A stretch of DNA of 64,000 bases from Anticarsia gemmatalis (taxonomy: Eukaryota; Arthropoda; Insecta; Lepidoptera; Erebidae), in contig NC_134771.1 of NCBI RefSeq assembly GCF_050436995.1, forward strand, positions 2,335,501 to 2,399,500, read 5' to 3'. Below are positions 1-9,710 of the stretch, in pieces (position 1 is the first letter of the stretch; each line of letters starts with the position of its first letter). Made by a program: the position numbers and the translations under genes. The notes beneath the pieces are model-generated. The model saw only the letters and a list, made by a program, of their open reading frames with translations, did no database searches and had not been told where the DNA came from.

Positions 1-312
1 ATCAATGCTAATTGCATTGATTTGAAACTGTTTTTGAAATGTATCTATTCTATTTCAAATTGACACGAACTCATTGGTTATTTTGAATCGGCCTATATTC
101 TATATCAGTATTATTGAAGCATGAATAAAGTATGATATCTGCCGAGTGGACATCAGTTCGCGCTTCGCTTTATACATAATTTATTGAATATTTAGATACC
201 CAATACATCGATGTATTTTCGTAATTTCCAAATAGGTTATAACTGAACACCAATCCATACATGATAACTAAACTAGTTATATGATCATAGCTTTTAAAAA
301 TTTTAGGGCAAT
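1..312. other. AT-rich sequence, nothing recognised
   Basis: No coding stretch, repeat family or regulatory motif that I can support is visible here. Confidence 0.5.
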
Positions 313-485
313 TAGCCACTTAGCTGTGCTCACCGGTCAACAAACTATCTGTAAGTTAAGCAACCCTTGGCGGGGTCATTCCATAGATGTGTGACCATCT
401 TGTGGTAATATAACTTGGCGTCTCCATGCTTTAGAGAGCACGGCTTGAACAACTTTGACACTAGGTTGACCACTAACCATACGGT
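313..485 (+). repeat. 5S-1 SINE, internally deleted
   Basis: The 5' half resembles the internal promoter region of 5S rRNA (gttaagcaacc, then gatgtgtgacc), which is the mark of 5S-derived SINEs. The tail ends in the family's 'ctaggttgaccactaacc'. About 70 bases between the 'gagcacg' and 'gcttgaac' parts, present in the fuller copy at 41667-41922, are missing. Confidence 0.75.
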
Positions 486-933
486 AAATAAATAAAAAAT
501 TATTGTCAAAAGAAATTAAGTAAAAACCGACTGGCCCTCTCTAGAGGAAAAAAAGAATACCAAACAACGAACAAAGTCGCAGGCAAAAGCTAGCAATATA
601 ATAAACACAAACTGAATATTTAATCCTGAAACTCGATTCGTCTCTACAATAACAATTTCGCTGAAACACATACTTAAGTATTATTAGTTTTCATTTTACA
701 TTCGAGTGTTGACCTTGACACTTCGCCCTATATAACAAGGTTAGATGTCAAACTTTGTAGGCAAGTTAGCAGTACTAATTAAATATTGTTTTATGTAATA
801 TTTTCTATTGCGCCGGATAAATTTGTGTGTCTGAGTGTAGGCACAAGACACTGAAGGAGTAAAATCCAAAATCTAGATACTTAGGAGAAGATAAAGCCAA
901 TTATTTCATAATAGTAATTTTGGACTTGAAACT
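486..933. other. No gene or repeat recognised
   Basis: Unique-looking AT-rich DNA. A single nuclear-receptor-like half site (tgaccttga) lies near 711 but has no supporting context. Confidence 0.45.
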
Positions 934-1276
934 ACAGCCGCGCGGATCGATCTCTGAGGTTAAGCCACGCTTACCAAGGTTGTTTTGTGGATGGGTGACC
1001 ATCTTATACATATCGAGTTCCTCCGTGTTTCGGAAGGCACGTTAAATTGTGGGTCCCGGCTGTCATTTTCGAAGATCTTTGACAATCGTTAACAGTAGTT
1101 AGAAGCTTGAAAGTCTGACAACCAGTCTCACCAGACCCACAATTTAACGTGCCTTCCGAAACACGGAGGAACTCGATATGTATAAAATGGTCACCCATCC
1201 ACAGAAGAACCTCGGCAAGCGCAGCTTAACCTTATACATCGATCCGTGCGGCTGTTGTTAACTAAGCCACGAGCTC
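934..1276. repeat. Two 5S-2 SINE copies in inverted (foldback) arrangement
   Basis: A plus-strand copy starts at the head (acagccgcgcgg, gttaagcc, gatgggtgaccatc) and runs to about 1131. From about 1134 the same sequence returns on the minus strand and runs back to the head, ending 'gccacgagctcc'. The arms at about 991-1056 and 1134-1199 are almost perfectly complementary and separated by about 78 bases of SINE body. The full-length reference copy is at 39551-39909. Confidence 0.8.
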
Positions 1277-1356
1277 CTTCTTTGCAATATGACACATAAA
1301 CCTATGATAAATTCTAACCTACATCATAACATTAAGCCTCATAATTCTAATTATAA

Positions 1357-1600
1357 CTAGCTGACCCGCGCAACTTCGCTTGCATCATAAGAGAGAATCC
1401 GTATTTTCCCCGTTTTTGTAACATTTTTTACTCGTACTCAGCTCCTATTGGTCGTAGTGTGATGATATATAGCCTATAGCCTTCCTCGATAAATGGACTA
1501 TCTAACACTGAAATAATTTTTCAAATCGGACCAGTAGTTCCTGAGATTAGCGCGTTCAAACAAACAAACAAACTCTTCTGCTTTATAATATTAGTATAGA
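1357..1600 (-). mobile_element. Lep1-type non-autonomous Helitron
   Basis: Read on the minus strand it begins TCTATACTAATATTATAAA and ends GCGCGGGTCAGCTAG, between a host A and T. These are the A|TC...CTAG|T ends expected of Helitrons. It carries the short CAAA microsatellite and the 'gcgctaatctcagg' module. It is about 244 bases long and non-coding. Confidence 0.85.
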
Positions 1601-1790
1601 TATCACAGTCGGATTGATACGGCCTTGTGCCATGTAATTGCCATTTCCTACCTGCCATTTACAAGTAATTTGAATAAAAACATGAACAATAAGATATGTG
1701 GAAACAATGTAAGTATGAGTGCTATAAAGATATTATAGGTTTAGAGTCAAAAGGTTTTTTTTAACTATGAATATTATTTTGTTTTAGATT

Positions 1791-2022
1791 CCGTGCTCTG
1801 GTGGTAGTGTATACGACTGTTGATCAAAAGGTCTCGGGTTCTATTCCCACGTCGGAAAAAGTGCTTTTGGACTTTCTTAAAATTTAAATTTATTAAAAAG
1901 CAATAATCTCGCTACTACAAAGAAGTAAGTATCTTTGTCAATGACGAAACATGTATAATGTATATTTCATTCAGACACCTCTACCTACACCTTCGGCTAT
2001 AACGAGTCTGATGTACAACCCT
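1791..2022 (+). repeat. SINE-C (tRNA-derived)
   Basis: It has a tRNA-like head with an A-box-like 'tggtggtagtg' and a B-box-like 'ggtctcgggttctattccc', then a body ending 'acctctacctacaccttcggctataacgagtctgat', the SINE-C 3' end. It lies immediately before the 2.1-3.65 kb array, whose tails derive from the same family. Confidence 0.75.
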
Positions 2023-2129
2023 ATTCAAAAAGAAAATAAATTAGCAGATTCTGAAACAATAATTTTTAAAGACCAATCAACCCAAAAATGCGAAATAATC
2101 TCCAAATATCACGTAATACTACTTTAAAA

Positions 2130-3650
2130 CGGTCACCCATCAATTTCCAAACCGGATCTACATTCCTTACCTACGATACTAAGCACAGTACACACTGTCG
2201 TCACATCATGCAACAACAAAAGATCGGTTGTAGACACGTTTGGCATCAAGCCAACATTTTGATGTAACTGAAAACTTTTAACTAAGCATTATTTAGAAGT
2301 TGCTGTTGATTGTCTCGTGTTCGATTCCTATTTGGGGCTTTTCTGATTCATATTCTTAATAGCAGCCCAGAGTGTGAAATCGTACTTTTTGAATGACAAT
2401 AGACTCGCCCTAAATGGCTTAACACTTCTACTTACACTTCAAGTATAACAGGCGTGATATTACAAAAAAAAGACTACCTCCAAACGGTCACCCATCAATT
2501 TCTAAACCTTGGTCACATTGCTTAACCTTTACATCATGTAACAACAAAAGATCGGTTGTATTCACACGTTTGGCACAGCGCCAGATGTTTAATGTAACTG
2601 AAAACTTTTAACTAAGCATTATTTCGAAGTTCTTGTTGTTTACAAGGTCTCGGGTTCGACTCCCAGGCCAGCCAAAGTGCCATTGTATATTCTTTAATAA
2701 TATTGACAACAGTCGCTCGGAGTATTGCAAGACAAGGGACTAATATTTTAAATGGCGAAACGTATCTGATTTATACATCCCTGCTTACAAAAACATCCTA
2801 AAATTGACATAAAAAAACTAGCTCCAAGCGGTCACCCATCCATTTCCAAAACCTTGGTCACATTGCTCAACCTTTACATCGTGTAACAACAAAAGATCGG
2901 TTGTATTCACACGTTTGGCACAGCGCCAGATGTTTAACGTAACTGAAAACTTTTAACTAAGCATTATTTTGAAGTTCCTGTTGATTGTCTCGTGTTCGAT
3001 TCCTATTTGGGGCTTTTCTGATTCATATTCTTAATAGCAGCCCAGAGTGTGAAATCGTACTTTTTGAATGACAATAGACTCGCCCTAAATGGCTTAACAC
3101 TTCTACTTACAACTTTAAGGATAACAGGCATGATATTCCAGAAAAAAACTTCCAAACGGTCTCCCATCATTTTCCAAGCCGCAATTACATTGCTTAACCT
3201 TTACATCATGTAACAACAAAAGATCGGTAGTAGTCACACGTTTGGCACAGCGCCAGATGTTTAATGTAACTGAAAACTTTTAACCAAGCATTTTTTTTAA
3301 ATTCCTGTTATTCACAAGGTCTCGGGTTCGACTCCCAGGCCAGCCAAAATGCCATTGGGTATTCTTCAATAATATTGACAACAGTACCTCGGAGTATTGC
3401 AAGGCAAGGGACTAATATTGTAAATGGCATAACGTATCTGTTTTTTACATCCCTGCTTACACAAGCGTATTAAATTTTATACAAAAAAAACTACCTCCAA
3501 ACGGTCACCCATCAATTTCCAAACCTCGGTTACATTGCTTAACCTTTACATCATGTAACAACAAAAGATCGGTTGTATTCACACGTTTGGCACAGCGCCA
3601 GATGTTTAATGTAACTGAAAACTTTTAACTAAGCATTATTTTGAAGTTCT
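2130..3650. repeat. Alternating tandem array of composite 5S-like/tRNA-like units
   Basis: The motif cggtcacccatc (cggtctcccatc in the fourth) recurs at 2130, 2485, 2829, 3157 and 3502, giving periods of 355, 344, 328 and 345 bases. Each unit starts with a shared head of about 150 bases. Read on the minus strand, this head carries a degenerate 5S internal promoter (gttaagcaatg, then gatgggtgaccg). The head is followed by one of two plus-strand tRNA-like tails. Type 1 has 'gtctcgtgttcgattcc' (units 2130 and 2829). Type 2 has 'ggtctcgggttcgactccc' (units 2485 and 3157). The order is therefore 1-2-1-2, with a fifth unit cut off after the head near 3648. The tails match SINE-C. I infer amplification of a roughly 700-base dimer made of two oppositely oriented SINEs. 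Confidence 0.85.
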
Positions 3651-3720
3651 CCACCGTTTTGGCACTGGTAAAGGATTGAAGTGTTTAAGGAAATATTTGT
3701 CATAAATAAATCTATAACAT

Positions 3721-4041
3721 ACTAGCCACGGTCTGCGACTTCGGTCGCGTGGATAGATTTTCCAGCATAATGATTTTAAACTAGGTGTATGCTACATTCA
3801 ATCAAAATCTATTTAGTAGCTTTGCTGCAGTGGGATACAATTAATATTATGAATTTTAAAATCTGTCTGTTAAGCTTTCACAGCTAAACTGCTGAACCGA
3901 TTATGATGAAACTCGACAAGTTGAATACATAGATTAAGTTGATTTAAAATTATCTATTAATATAGAGATGAAACTTTAAACGCGAGTGGAAAAGGGCCAA
4001 TCCGTATTAATATTTTAAATGTATGTTAACCTAAATCTCCA
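3721..4041 (+). repeat. Diverged non-LTR retrotransposon 3' region
   Basis: It begins 'ctagccacggtctgcgac' and includes 'ctgaaccgattatgatgaaa', a phrase common in lepidopteran LINE 3' ends. It is heavily diverged and has no reading frame. A SINE-B piece interrupts it, and similar sequence resumes after 4131. Confidence 0.4.
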
Positions 4042-4131
4042 ACCCGCAATTGGCCAGCGTGGTGGACTCAAGGTCCAACCCCTCCCTCATTACGGGAGGA
4101 GACCCTTGCCCAGCAGTGGGATATTAACGGG
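4042..4131 (+). repeat. SINE-B 3' fragment
   Basis: It carries 'aacccgcaattggccagcgt', 'gtggactcaagg' and 'cccttgcccagcagtggga', the SINE-B 3' half on the plus strand. It sits inside the older LINE-like sequence. Confidence 0.8.
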
Positions 4132-4506
4132 TTTTTATCTAGGACAACCTAAATGACTATTTTGCGGCTAAATTGCTGATCCGATTTCCATAAAACGTAG
4201 AATGTAGATAGCTAAAGGTTTTAAATCAACCATATAAAATATCCATATAACTTATACCTATATTTATGTTTAACTTAAGCCGCGATAGTAATACATGATT
4301 GTGTTGTCAGTACCCTTGATTTAACAAGGTTGTAGACACAATGTATGTAGTATAGTTAACAAGCGTGATATCGCATTTTTCTTATACATATAATAATGCT
4401 TGAGAACGGCTTTAAGTGATTACGCACCTGGATATGCGGGTAAAACTAGCCATAAAATATTAATGTCCGATTTCACATAGAATATCAGTTGAAAGTAATC
4501 TATACT
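4132..4506. other. LINE-like remnant, then nothing recognised
   Basis: Bases to about 4210 continue the diverged retroelement ('gctgatccgatttcc'). The rest is AT-rich with no feature I can support. Confidence 0.35.
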
Positions 4507-4676
4507 TCTATACTAATATTATAAAGCTGAAGAGTTTGTTTGTTTGTTTGAACGCGCTAATCTCAGGAACTACTGGTCCCATTTGAAAAATTATTTCAGT
4601 GTTGGATAATCCATTTATCGAGGAAAGCTTTAGGCTACATATCATCACGCTACGACCAATAGGAGCGGAGTACCAG
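4507..4676 (+). mobile_element. Lep1-type Helitron, 3' truncated
   Basis: It begins TCTATACTAATATTATAAAG, with TTTG repeats and the 'ctacgaccaataggagcgg' module. It stops at 'taccagtgaaa', joined directly to a tail-F fragment (cttcccttgcttcattcac). The CTAG terminus is absent. Confidence 0.8.
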
Positions 4677-4715
4677 TGAAACTTCCCTTGCTTCATTCAC
4701 ATCCATACATCTTGT
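4677..4715 (+). repeat. tail-F fragment
   Basis: It contains 'cttcccttgcttcattcac' followed by 'atccatacatc', the same string as at 51062-51095. It is fused to the truncated Lep1 copy upstream. Confidence 0.6.
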
Positions 4716-4743
4716 CATACAGGACTGCCGGTTACGAGTACTA

Positions 4744-5002
4744 TCCATACTAATATTATAAATGCGAAAGTTACTCTGTCTGTCTGTCTGTCTGTCTGCT
4801 ACTCAATCACGCCTAAACTACTGAACCAATTTGCATGAAATTTGATATGGAGATATTTTGATACCCGAGAAAGGACGTAGGCTATATATCATCACGCTAC
4901 GACCAAGAGGAGCAGAGTACCAGTAAAAAATGTTACAAAAACGGGAAAAAAATCACCCATTCTCTCTTATTGGACGCAAACGAAGTTGCGCGGGTCAGCT
5001 AG
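4744..5002 (+). mobile_element. Lep1-type Helitron with TCTG microsatellite
   Basis: It begins TCCATACTAATATTATAAAT, has five consecutive TCTG units and a 'gatacccgagaaaggac' module, then the shared Lep1 3' part ending CAGCTAG before a T. It combines the 5' module of the long TCTG form with the common 3' end. Confidence 0.85.
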
Positions 5003-5244
5003 TAAACTATTAACTAGTAATATAGATCAAAAACTAATAATAATACTGACGTAACATGAATGACACAAAGGCCGGCTCAGCAATTAGTCACATTACTCAT
5101 TCGATATATAATTGCGCTGATCTAGATGTGATGGGATGGGCAGACGTCTGTCATTCAATGTAGCTTTAAATAGGTATTGTCAGTCATAGTAGTGGAATTC
5201 ACAAATAAATCTAGGTATGGTTTATTTTTGGTTATTATAGCAGA

Positions 5245-5691
5245 CTAGCTGACCCGCGCAACTTCGCTTGCGTCACATAAGAGAGAATGGGTCAGAATTT
5301 TCCACGTTCTTGTAACACTTTTTACTGTTACTCTGCTCCTATTGGTCGTAGCGTGATGATATAAAATATCCTTTTTTTTTCACGAAAAATATTCTCAAAA
5401 TTTGCGCTAAGCCATATCCGCCATTAAAACAGTTGCCATGACAACGGTATTTTGTTAATTCAATGTCATTATAATATTGATTATTCGGCACTTCGTTCAC
5501 CACTTGAATTTTCCCGGGAAACGCGTCATTTTCCCGGGGTAAAAAGTAGCCTATGTCCTTTCTCGGGTATCAAAGTATCTCCATACCAAATTTCATGCAA
5601 ATTGGTTCAGTAGTTTAGGCGTGATTGAGTAGCAGACAGACAGACAGACAGACAGACAGAGTTACTTTCGCATTTATAATATTAGTATGGA
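5245..5691 (-). mobile_element. Lep1-type Helitron, long TCTG form
   Basis: The minus strand begins TCCATACTAATATTATAAAT and ends CAGCTAG. At about 447 bases it has an extra central segment (ccgggaaaatgac, catggcaactg) missing from the short form at 4744. The same long form recurs at 45650-46130. Confidence 0.85.
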
Positions 5692-5795
5692 TGAGAGAAG
5701 GGTGTGGCCTACCTACATATGTATGTATTTACTTATGTATATCATCATCTCGCCTGTTATACCCGAAAGTATAGACAGAGGTATATAAATAAATA

Positions 5796-5935
5796 TCATT
5801 GGACAACTCACACGCGGTCATTTTATTCCTAGCTAAGTAGATCTTGTACAATGGTAACCAAATAACTGATAATCATACTTATATACAACCAAATACATAC
5901 TTATATAGATAAATTGACATCCAGGTGTATACAAT
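5796..5935 (-). repeat. SINE-E fragment
   Basis: It matches 'ttggacaactcacacgcgg' and 'atggtaaccaaataactgat' of SINE-E. The tRNA-like head, which would lie to the right, is missing. Confidence 0.65.
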
Positions 5936-6040
5936 AAGTTTCGCGATTTAAAAATAACGGGTGCCTATACCCGTATACTAGGCAAGTTACCAGAATTCTA
6001 GCTATGATTGAGAAATAATTAAATATAAATTAGAAATTAC

Positions 6041-6240
6041 TGTTTCCGTGGTGCAGTGGTTTAGGTCGCCAACTCATTGCCATTGCGTCGCAAGTCTTGG
6101 AGAGTCGTGGAAGGTCGTAGGTTTGATTCCCACACTGAACAATTTTTTGTGCGATAGATAAATAATTGTTTCGAGTCTGGTTTGGTTAGTACCCGCTACA
6201 CAAGAGCAATTCTTAGTGGAGGAGTTGTCTTTTTAAAAAC
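6041..6240 (+). repeat. SINE-A (tRNA-derived), complete
   Basis: The head is 'ccgtggtgcagtggttt' (A box) and 'ggtcgtaggtttgattccc' (B box). The body runs to 'agagcaattcttagtgga' and 'gagttgtctttt', the SINE-A 3' end. Confidence 0.85.
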
Positions 6241-6482
6241 AAGTTCTTCACCAGTATAATTATCTTACAATATCTTCAATTTCCAATGGCATTTATAACT
6301 ATTGAGATATTTCCCCCCGATTTCCCTGTAACGGCTATTGTCGGACTTTCCAGTGAGTATGCTACGTGGAAACGATCGATGTTCTACCGTGAACTGTTCG
6401 AGCACTTTCTGTGAAATTACTTTATTTTGGAATTCATAACTGTATAGGTGAAATAAGAGAATATAATACTAGTTTCTTACTC

Positions 6483-6560
6483 GACCAGCTTAGTAGACTT
6501 AAGGCCCAACCCCGCTTTTGTTTTGGGAGGAGAACCTTGCCCAGCAATAGGAGAGAGAGG
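6483..6560 (+). repeat. SINE-B fragment
   Basis: It contains 'gggaggagaaccttgcccag', the diverged 3' part of SINE-B. Confidence 0.6.
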
Positions 6561-6589
6561 TGAAAAAAACTATTCTAAAATAATTATAT

Positions 6590-6858
6590 ATTGGTTTCCA
6601 TCCCGGGTCGGGCAAAGAACAACAAAAATAACTTTTTTTTACTAACTTCTTCATAATATTATGAGTTTATTGGGTGAATAATTACAAAGATATATTATTT
6701 ACAACTGTCTAATTTATATTATAAAATATTTCTCAATAGTAGCTCGGCGTTGTGTAACGTACCCGACAAATGGCGACAGGCTCGCATTGTAAATAACAAA
6801 ACGTTGGTTTTATACACCTCTGCCTGCACCTTCTGGTATATCAAGCGTGATATTATGT
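6590..6858 (+). repeat. SINE-C, interrupted
   Basis: A B-box remnant 'catcccgggtcgggcaaag' is followed, after about 90 AT-rich bases, by the SINE-C body (atttctcaatagtagctcgg) and 3' end (acacctctgcctgcacc, gcgtgatatta). Confidence 0.65.
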
Positions 6859-6867
6859 AAGTACGTC

Positions 6868-7088
6868 CTAGAGGCCGCCCGCAACTTCGTCCGTGTGGAA
6901 ACCCTTCCCATGTAAATCCCATCCCTCGGGAACTCTGGGATAAAAAGTAGCCTATATATTATTCTGGGTCTTCAGCTACCTATATACCAAATTTCATCGT
7001 AATCGGTTCAGACGTATTTGCGTGAAATAGTAACAAACATCCATACATACATATATTCTCACAATCTTTCGCATTTATAATATTAGTG
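6868..7088 (+). repeat. RTE-like non-LTR retrotransposon 3' end
   Basis: It starts 'ctagaggccgcccgcaac', contains 'gataaaaagtagcctatat' and 'accaaatttcatcgtaatcg', and ends 'tcgcatttataatattagt'. This is the layout of RTE-type 3' regions common in Lepidoptera. The family assignment is from memory of that pattern. Confidence 0.55.
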
Positions 7089-7567
7089 ACATGATTAACA
7101 CGTTTTTTTGTATCAAGGAAGACAATAGAATGCATATACGGTTAGAACAGTTGGCTCAAAACATGTACAGTGCGCCAAACGTAGCTGGATCTCTGCCAAC
7201 CCCCCGACCAATTGATTTCATAATCTTTCATTTCACTGCGACAATTCCTGTTTACACATTTTTACTGTTATTTCGATTTATGCCTTTGTTTTCGGCTTTA
7301 ATGGATTGGTTTGTTGGGTAACTGACTGATTTAAGAATGCTGAAAATTATTCACCTTAGTGGAACAATTTCGGAGTATGTAGTGTATTTAAAAACTACCA
7401 TGGTAGGTACGTGAATGAAAGGGCTCTGAGGCCTGAAAATCTCTCCAGTGCCACCTTAGTAATCTAACACATGCAGCCTGAAAGTATATGTACTGAAAGG
7501 CTATAGTTATAGCATTTTGCTGTGAAAATGGGAAACAAAAGTCCACGTGGACGAAGTTCGGGCTAGA
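7089..7567. other. No gene recognised
   Basis: A 76-codon open frame at 7091-7321 has no recognisable domain, and I treat it as chance. Bases 7540-7567 look like the reversed start of a LINE 3' end (cgtggacgaagttcgggct). Confidence 0.4.
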
Positions 7568-7935
7568 AACTGTCCTTCTGCCCGATATTTAGGCGGCTGG
7601 TTTCATTGAAACCATCTTACTATACAGGACTTTGTTTATAGGTACCAAGTGGGTGCACAGTCTCTATTTCTTCACTCTCATAGCACGGTCGGACGGATAA
7701 CCGACAGGACCAGAGAGAGGTCAGGCGCAGGATAGCTTTACATGCTTTTCTAAACACGGATCTACAACCTTCAACTTCCTAACTCCGGGCAATCAATGGG
7801 ATATTCGGATCTGCAACTGCAATTTCTACCTTGGGACAATTGCAGAAGAGCACAGAAACCACTTCTTGGTTCGACCCAGGATTCGAACCAAAAACCTCTA
7901 CGCGGCAGTCCCATACGAGTCAGTACAAGCTAGTA
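7568..7935 (-). repeat. SINE-D (tRNA-derived), head truncated
   Basis: It shares with 34796-35148 'aggactttgtttata', 'gtcaggcgcagga' and 'cgacccaggattcgaacc', the last being a minus-strand B box. The A-box part is lost. Confidence 0.65.
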
Positions 7936-8572
7936 TAAAATATATCAAGAGGACAGAAAATCAGTATATCGATTGGTACAGAAATAACTTTGTTCGTCAC
8001 TATTAGTATTTATAGACTGAAACGCTTTTAATCCGCCCACCGTTCTTCAGAGCTTTACATAGAACACGACACGCGGGCTGGCGAGCTTGCCAAGTGGCGG
8101 TTCGATTATCGAGTGGTGTAAAGAGATTAAAGAGTGCCTGCTATTTCTAGGTTAGGAATAAGATATTATTTATATTGATAATTTATATTATTATATTTAT
8201 CATATTGTTTCATATTTATATATTTTTATTTGTTGTCAATCATCTATGTATATAAATATATTTAAGTATGTTTACTTCACACTTACTCATACTATTGTTT
8301 TTTATTTACTATTAATCATTATTTTTATAATAATAAGTTGCATAAAATAATTGAATTATTTCAACTTGATTTAAATACATAATATACTTTTATAACATTA
8401 CGATGTTTTACCCAGCAGCGTAGGCAGTGGTTAATTATATAAAATTTTAATTGCTGATTAAAGTTTATTACCTATTTCACCCCCCTTGGGGTAGCATTTC
8501 CAAAAATTCTCTCTTAGTGCTCTCCCACACTCTCTCTAAGGACATGACAAATTTATGCGTCTAGCGTTCAGT
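7936..8572. other. No gene recognised; very AT-rich centre
   Basis: 8160-8400 is almost pure A/T. A slightly GC-richer stretch at 8030-8130 (gcgggctggcgagcttgcc) is unexplained. Confidence 0.4.
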
Positions 8573-8722
8573 AGCCCGCTTCTCGCTACGACAATCGGCC
8601 AGCTATTCGAAAACCATGTATGACAATTGGTTCAGCGCCTCTAACGGACGTCGTGGAAACTATTTTGGCAGTACATTTTAAATGTCAAACTCTCGATACT
8701 CAATAGTTCCAATTGTAGAGAC
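8573..8722. repeat. Short foldback family, copy 1
   Basis: It contains 'ggttcagcgcctctaacgg', 'ttttggcagtacatttta' and 'aatgtcaaactctcgat', shared with 33482-33657, 47780-47932 and 62904-63070. The ends are diverged here. The last copy shows that the family is palindromic. Confidence 0.6.
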
Positions 8723-8834
8723 CCGTGCAACAGTAGTTTCGGCTGTGCGTTGTCTATCAGTTACACAGTAACGGAGGAGTTTTATATAGGTGGGTATATA
8801 GATTAAGGAAATATTCGATCATATAATGTTATTA

Positions 8835-9020
8835 TAACTTTTAAACTCTCGCGTTGCATGTTTAATGTATAATAGAATACGGGAATTAACGCGAACACGC
8901 ATTTTGCTTACGTTTCGGCGCAGGTTGCACTCGCCGTGGTCCCAGGCTGACTCAACGCTGAAACGTTAGGCATTTTAATGTAAAATGCGTGTTCGCGTTA
9001 ATTCCCGTATTCTATTATAC
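8835..9020. mobile_element. Palindromic retroelement copy with 12-bp target duplication
   Basis: The left arm (taatagaatacgggaatta, cgcgaacacgcatttt) and right arm (aaaatgcgtgttcgcg, ttaattcccgtattctatta) are inverted copies of one sequence around a short centre. The element is flanked by the direct repeat ATAATGTTATTA at 8823-8834 and 9021-9032. Related pieces lie at 11385-11446, 23366-23592 and 60380-60405. Confidence 0.8.
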
Positions 9021-9183
9021 ATAATGTTATTAGCCAACAATCTCGTAATCAATTAACGCGAAGCATTGGCAAGTGTACGAGTGAATAAACAACGTGAATA
9101 TTATCACGAGTTTGTCGCACGACACTCATACTACATACATACATATATACATAATATGTACCTGCTATATGTATAGTAATACT

Positions 9184-9394
9184 TTAGGTCGGGGATAAAG
9201 TCTTTTCGCATTATAGTATGTATGAACTTGTAATAAAATCTTTTCTCTACACAAAAATCTCGATATTTGGGTACCTCACGAGCTCACTGAAAGAAACCTA
9301 ATGAACCGTGTACTCATATGTGGTTCTTGAAGCCAAAGAGATTTTATTACAAGTTCATACATACTACAATGCGAAGACTTTTTCCCCGACCTAA
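9184..9394. mobile_element. mariner-like MITE
   Basis: The ends are TTAGGTCGGGG and CCCCGACCTAA, with long inverted arms (gaacttgtaataaaatct) and a TA at each edge. Another copy lies at 61840-62052. At about 211 bases it has no room for a transposase. The TIR style and the TA target are those of mariner. Confidence 0.85.
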
Positions 9395-9579
9395 TATTTC
9401 GATTGGACCAGCGAGCAGAAGCTAGTTTTTCTGACTATAGTGTGTATGTAGACTTGAAATTGGAATAAACAAAGTAAAGTGCTGTAATAAATAATGTTCG
9501 TGTCTTATTGAGGTTATTGTTCTTCTTTCAGTTGCTACCTTATTATAACATCGCGCATGTGTTTAATGTGTTTGGGGTA

Positions 9580-9710
9580 AAAAGTGGCCCGATGTGGTAA
9601 CGTGCCCGATTTAGGGAAGACTCAGCAGCTACTACATGGTAGCAACAAATTGCAGAAATATGTGGGTCCATAAACCTCTGTCTACATCTTCGGGTACAAA
9701 ATTAAATGAT
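9580..9710 (+). repeat. SINE-C 3' fragment, diverged
   Basis: It contains 'taacgtgcccgatttaggg' and 'aacctctgtctacatcttcg', weak matches to the SINE-C body and 3' end. The head is absent. Confidence 0.5.

Noticed and set aside
2130..3650. CRISPR-like array
   Set aside because: The repeating units are about 345 bases with long related tails, not short repeats with unique spacers, and the DNA is eukaryotic.
7091..7321. 76-codon frame starting at a good ATG
   Set aside because: No domain, no splice signals in register and no conserved pattern; lies just after a LINE 3' end.
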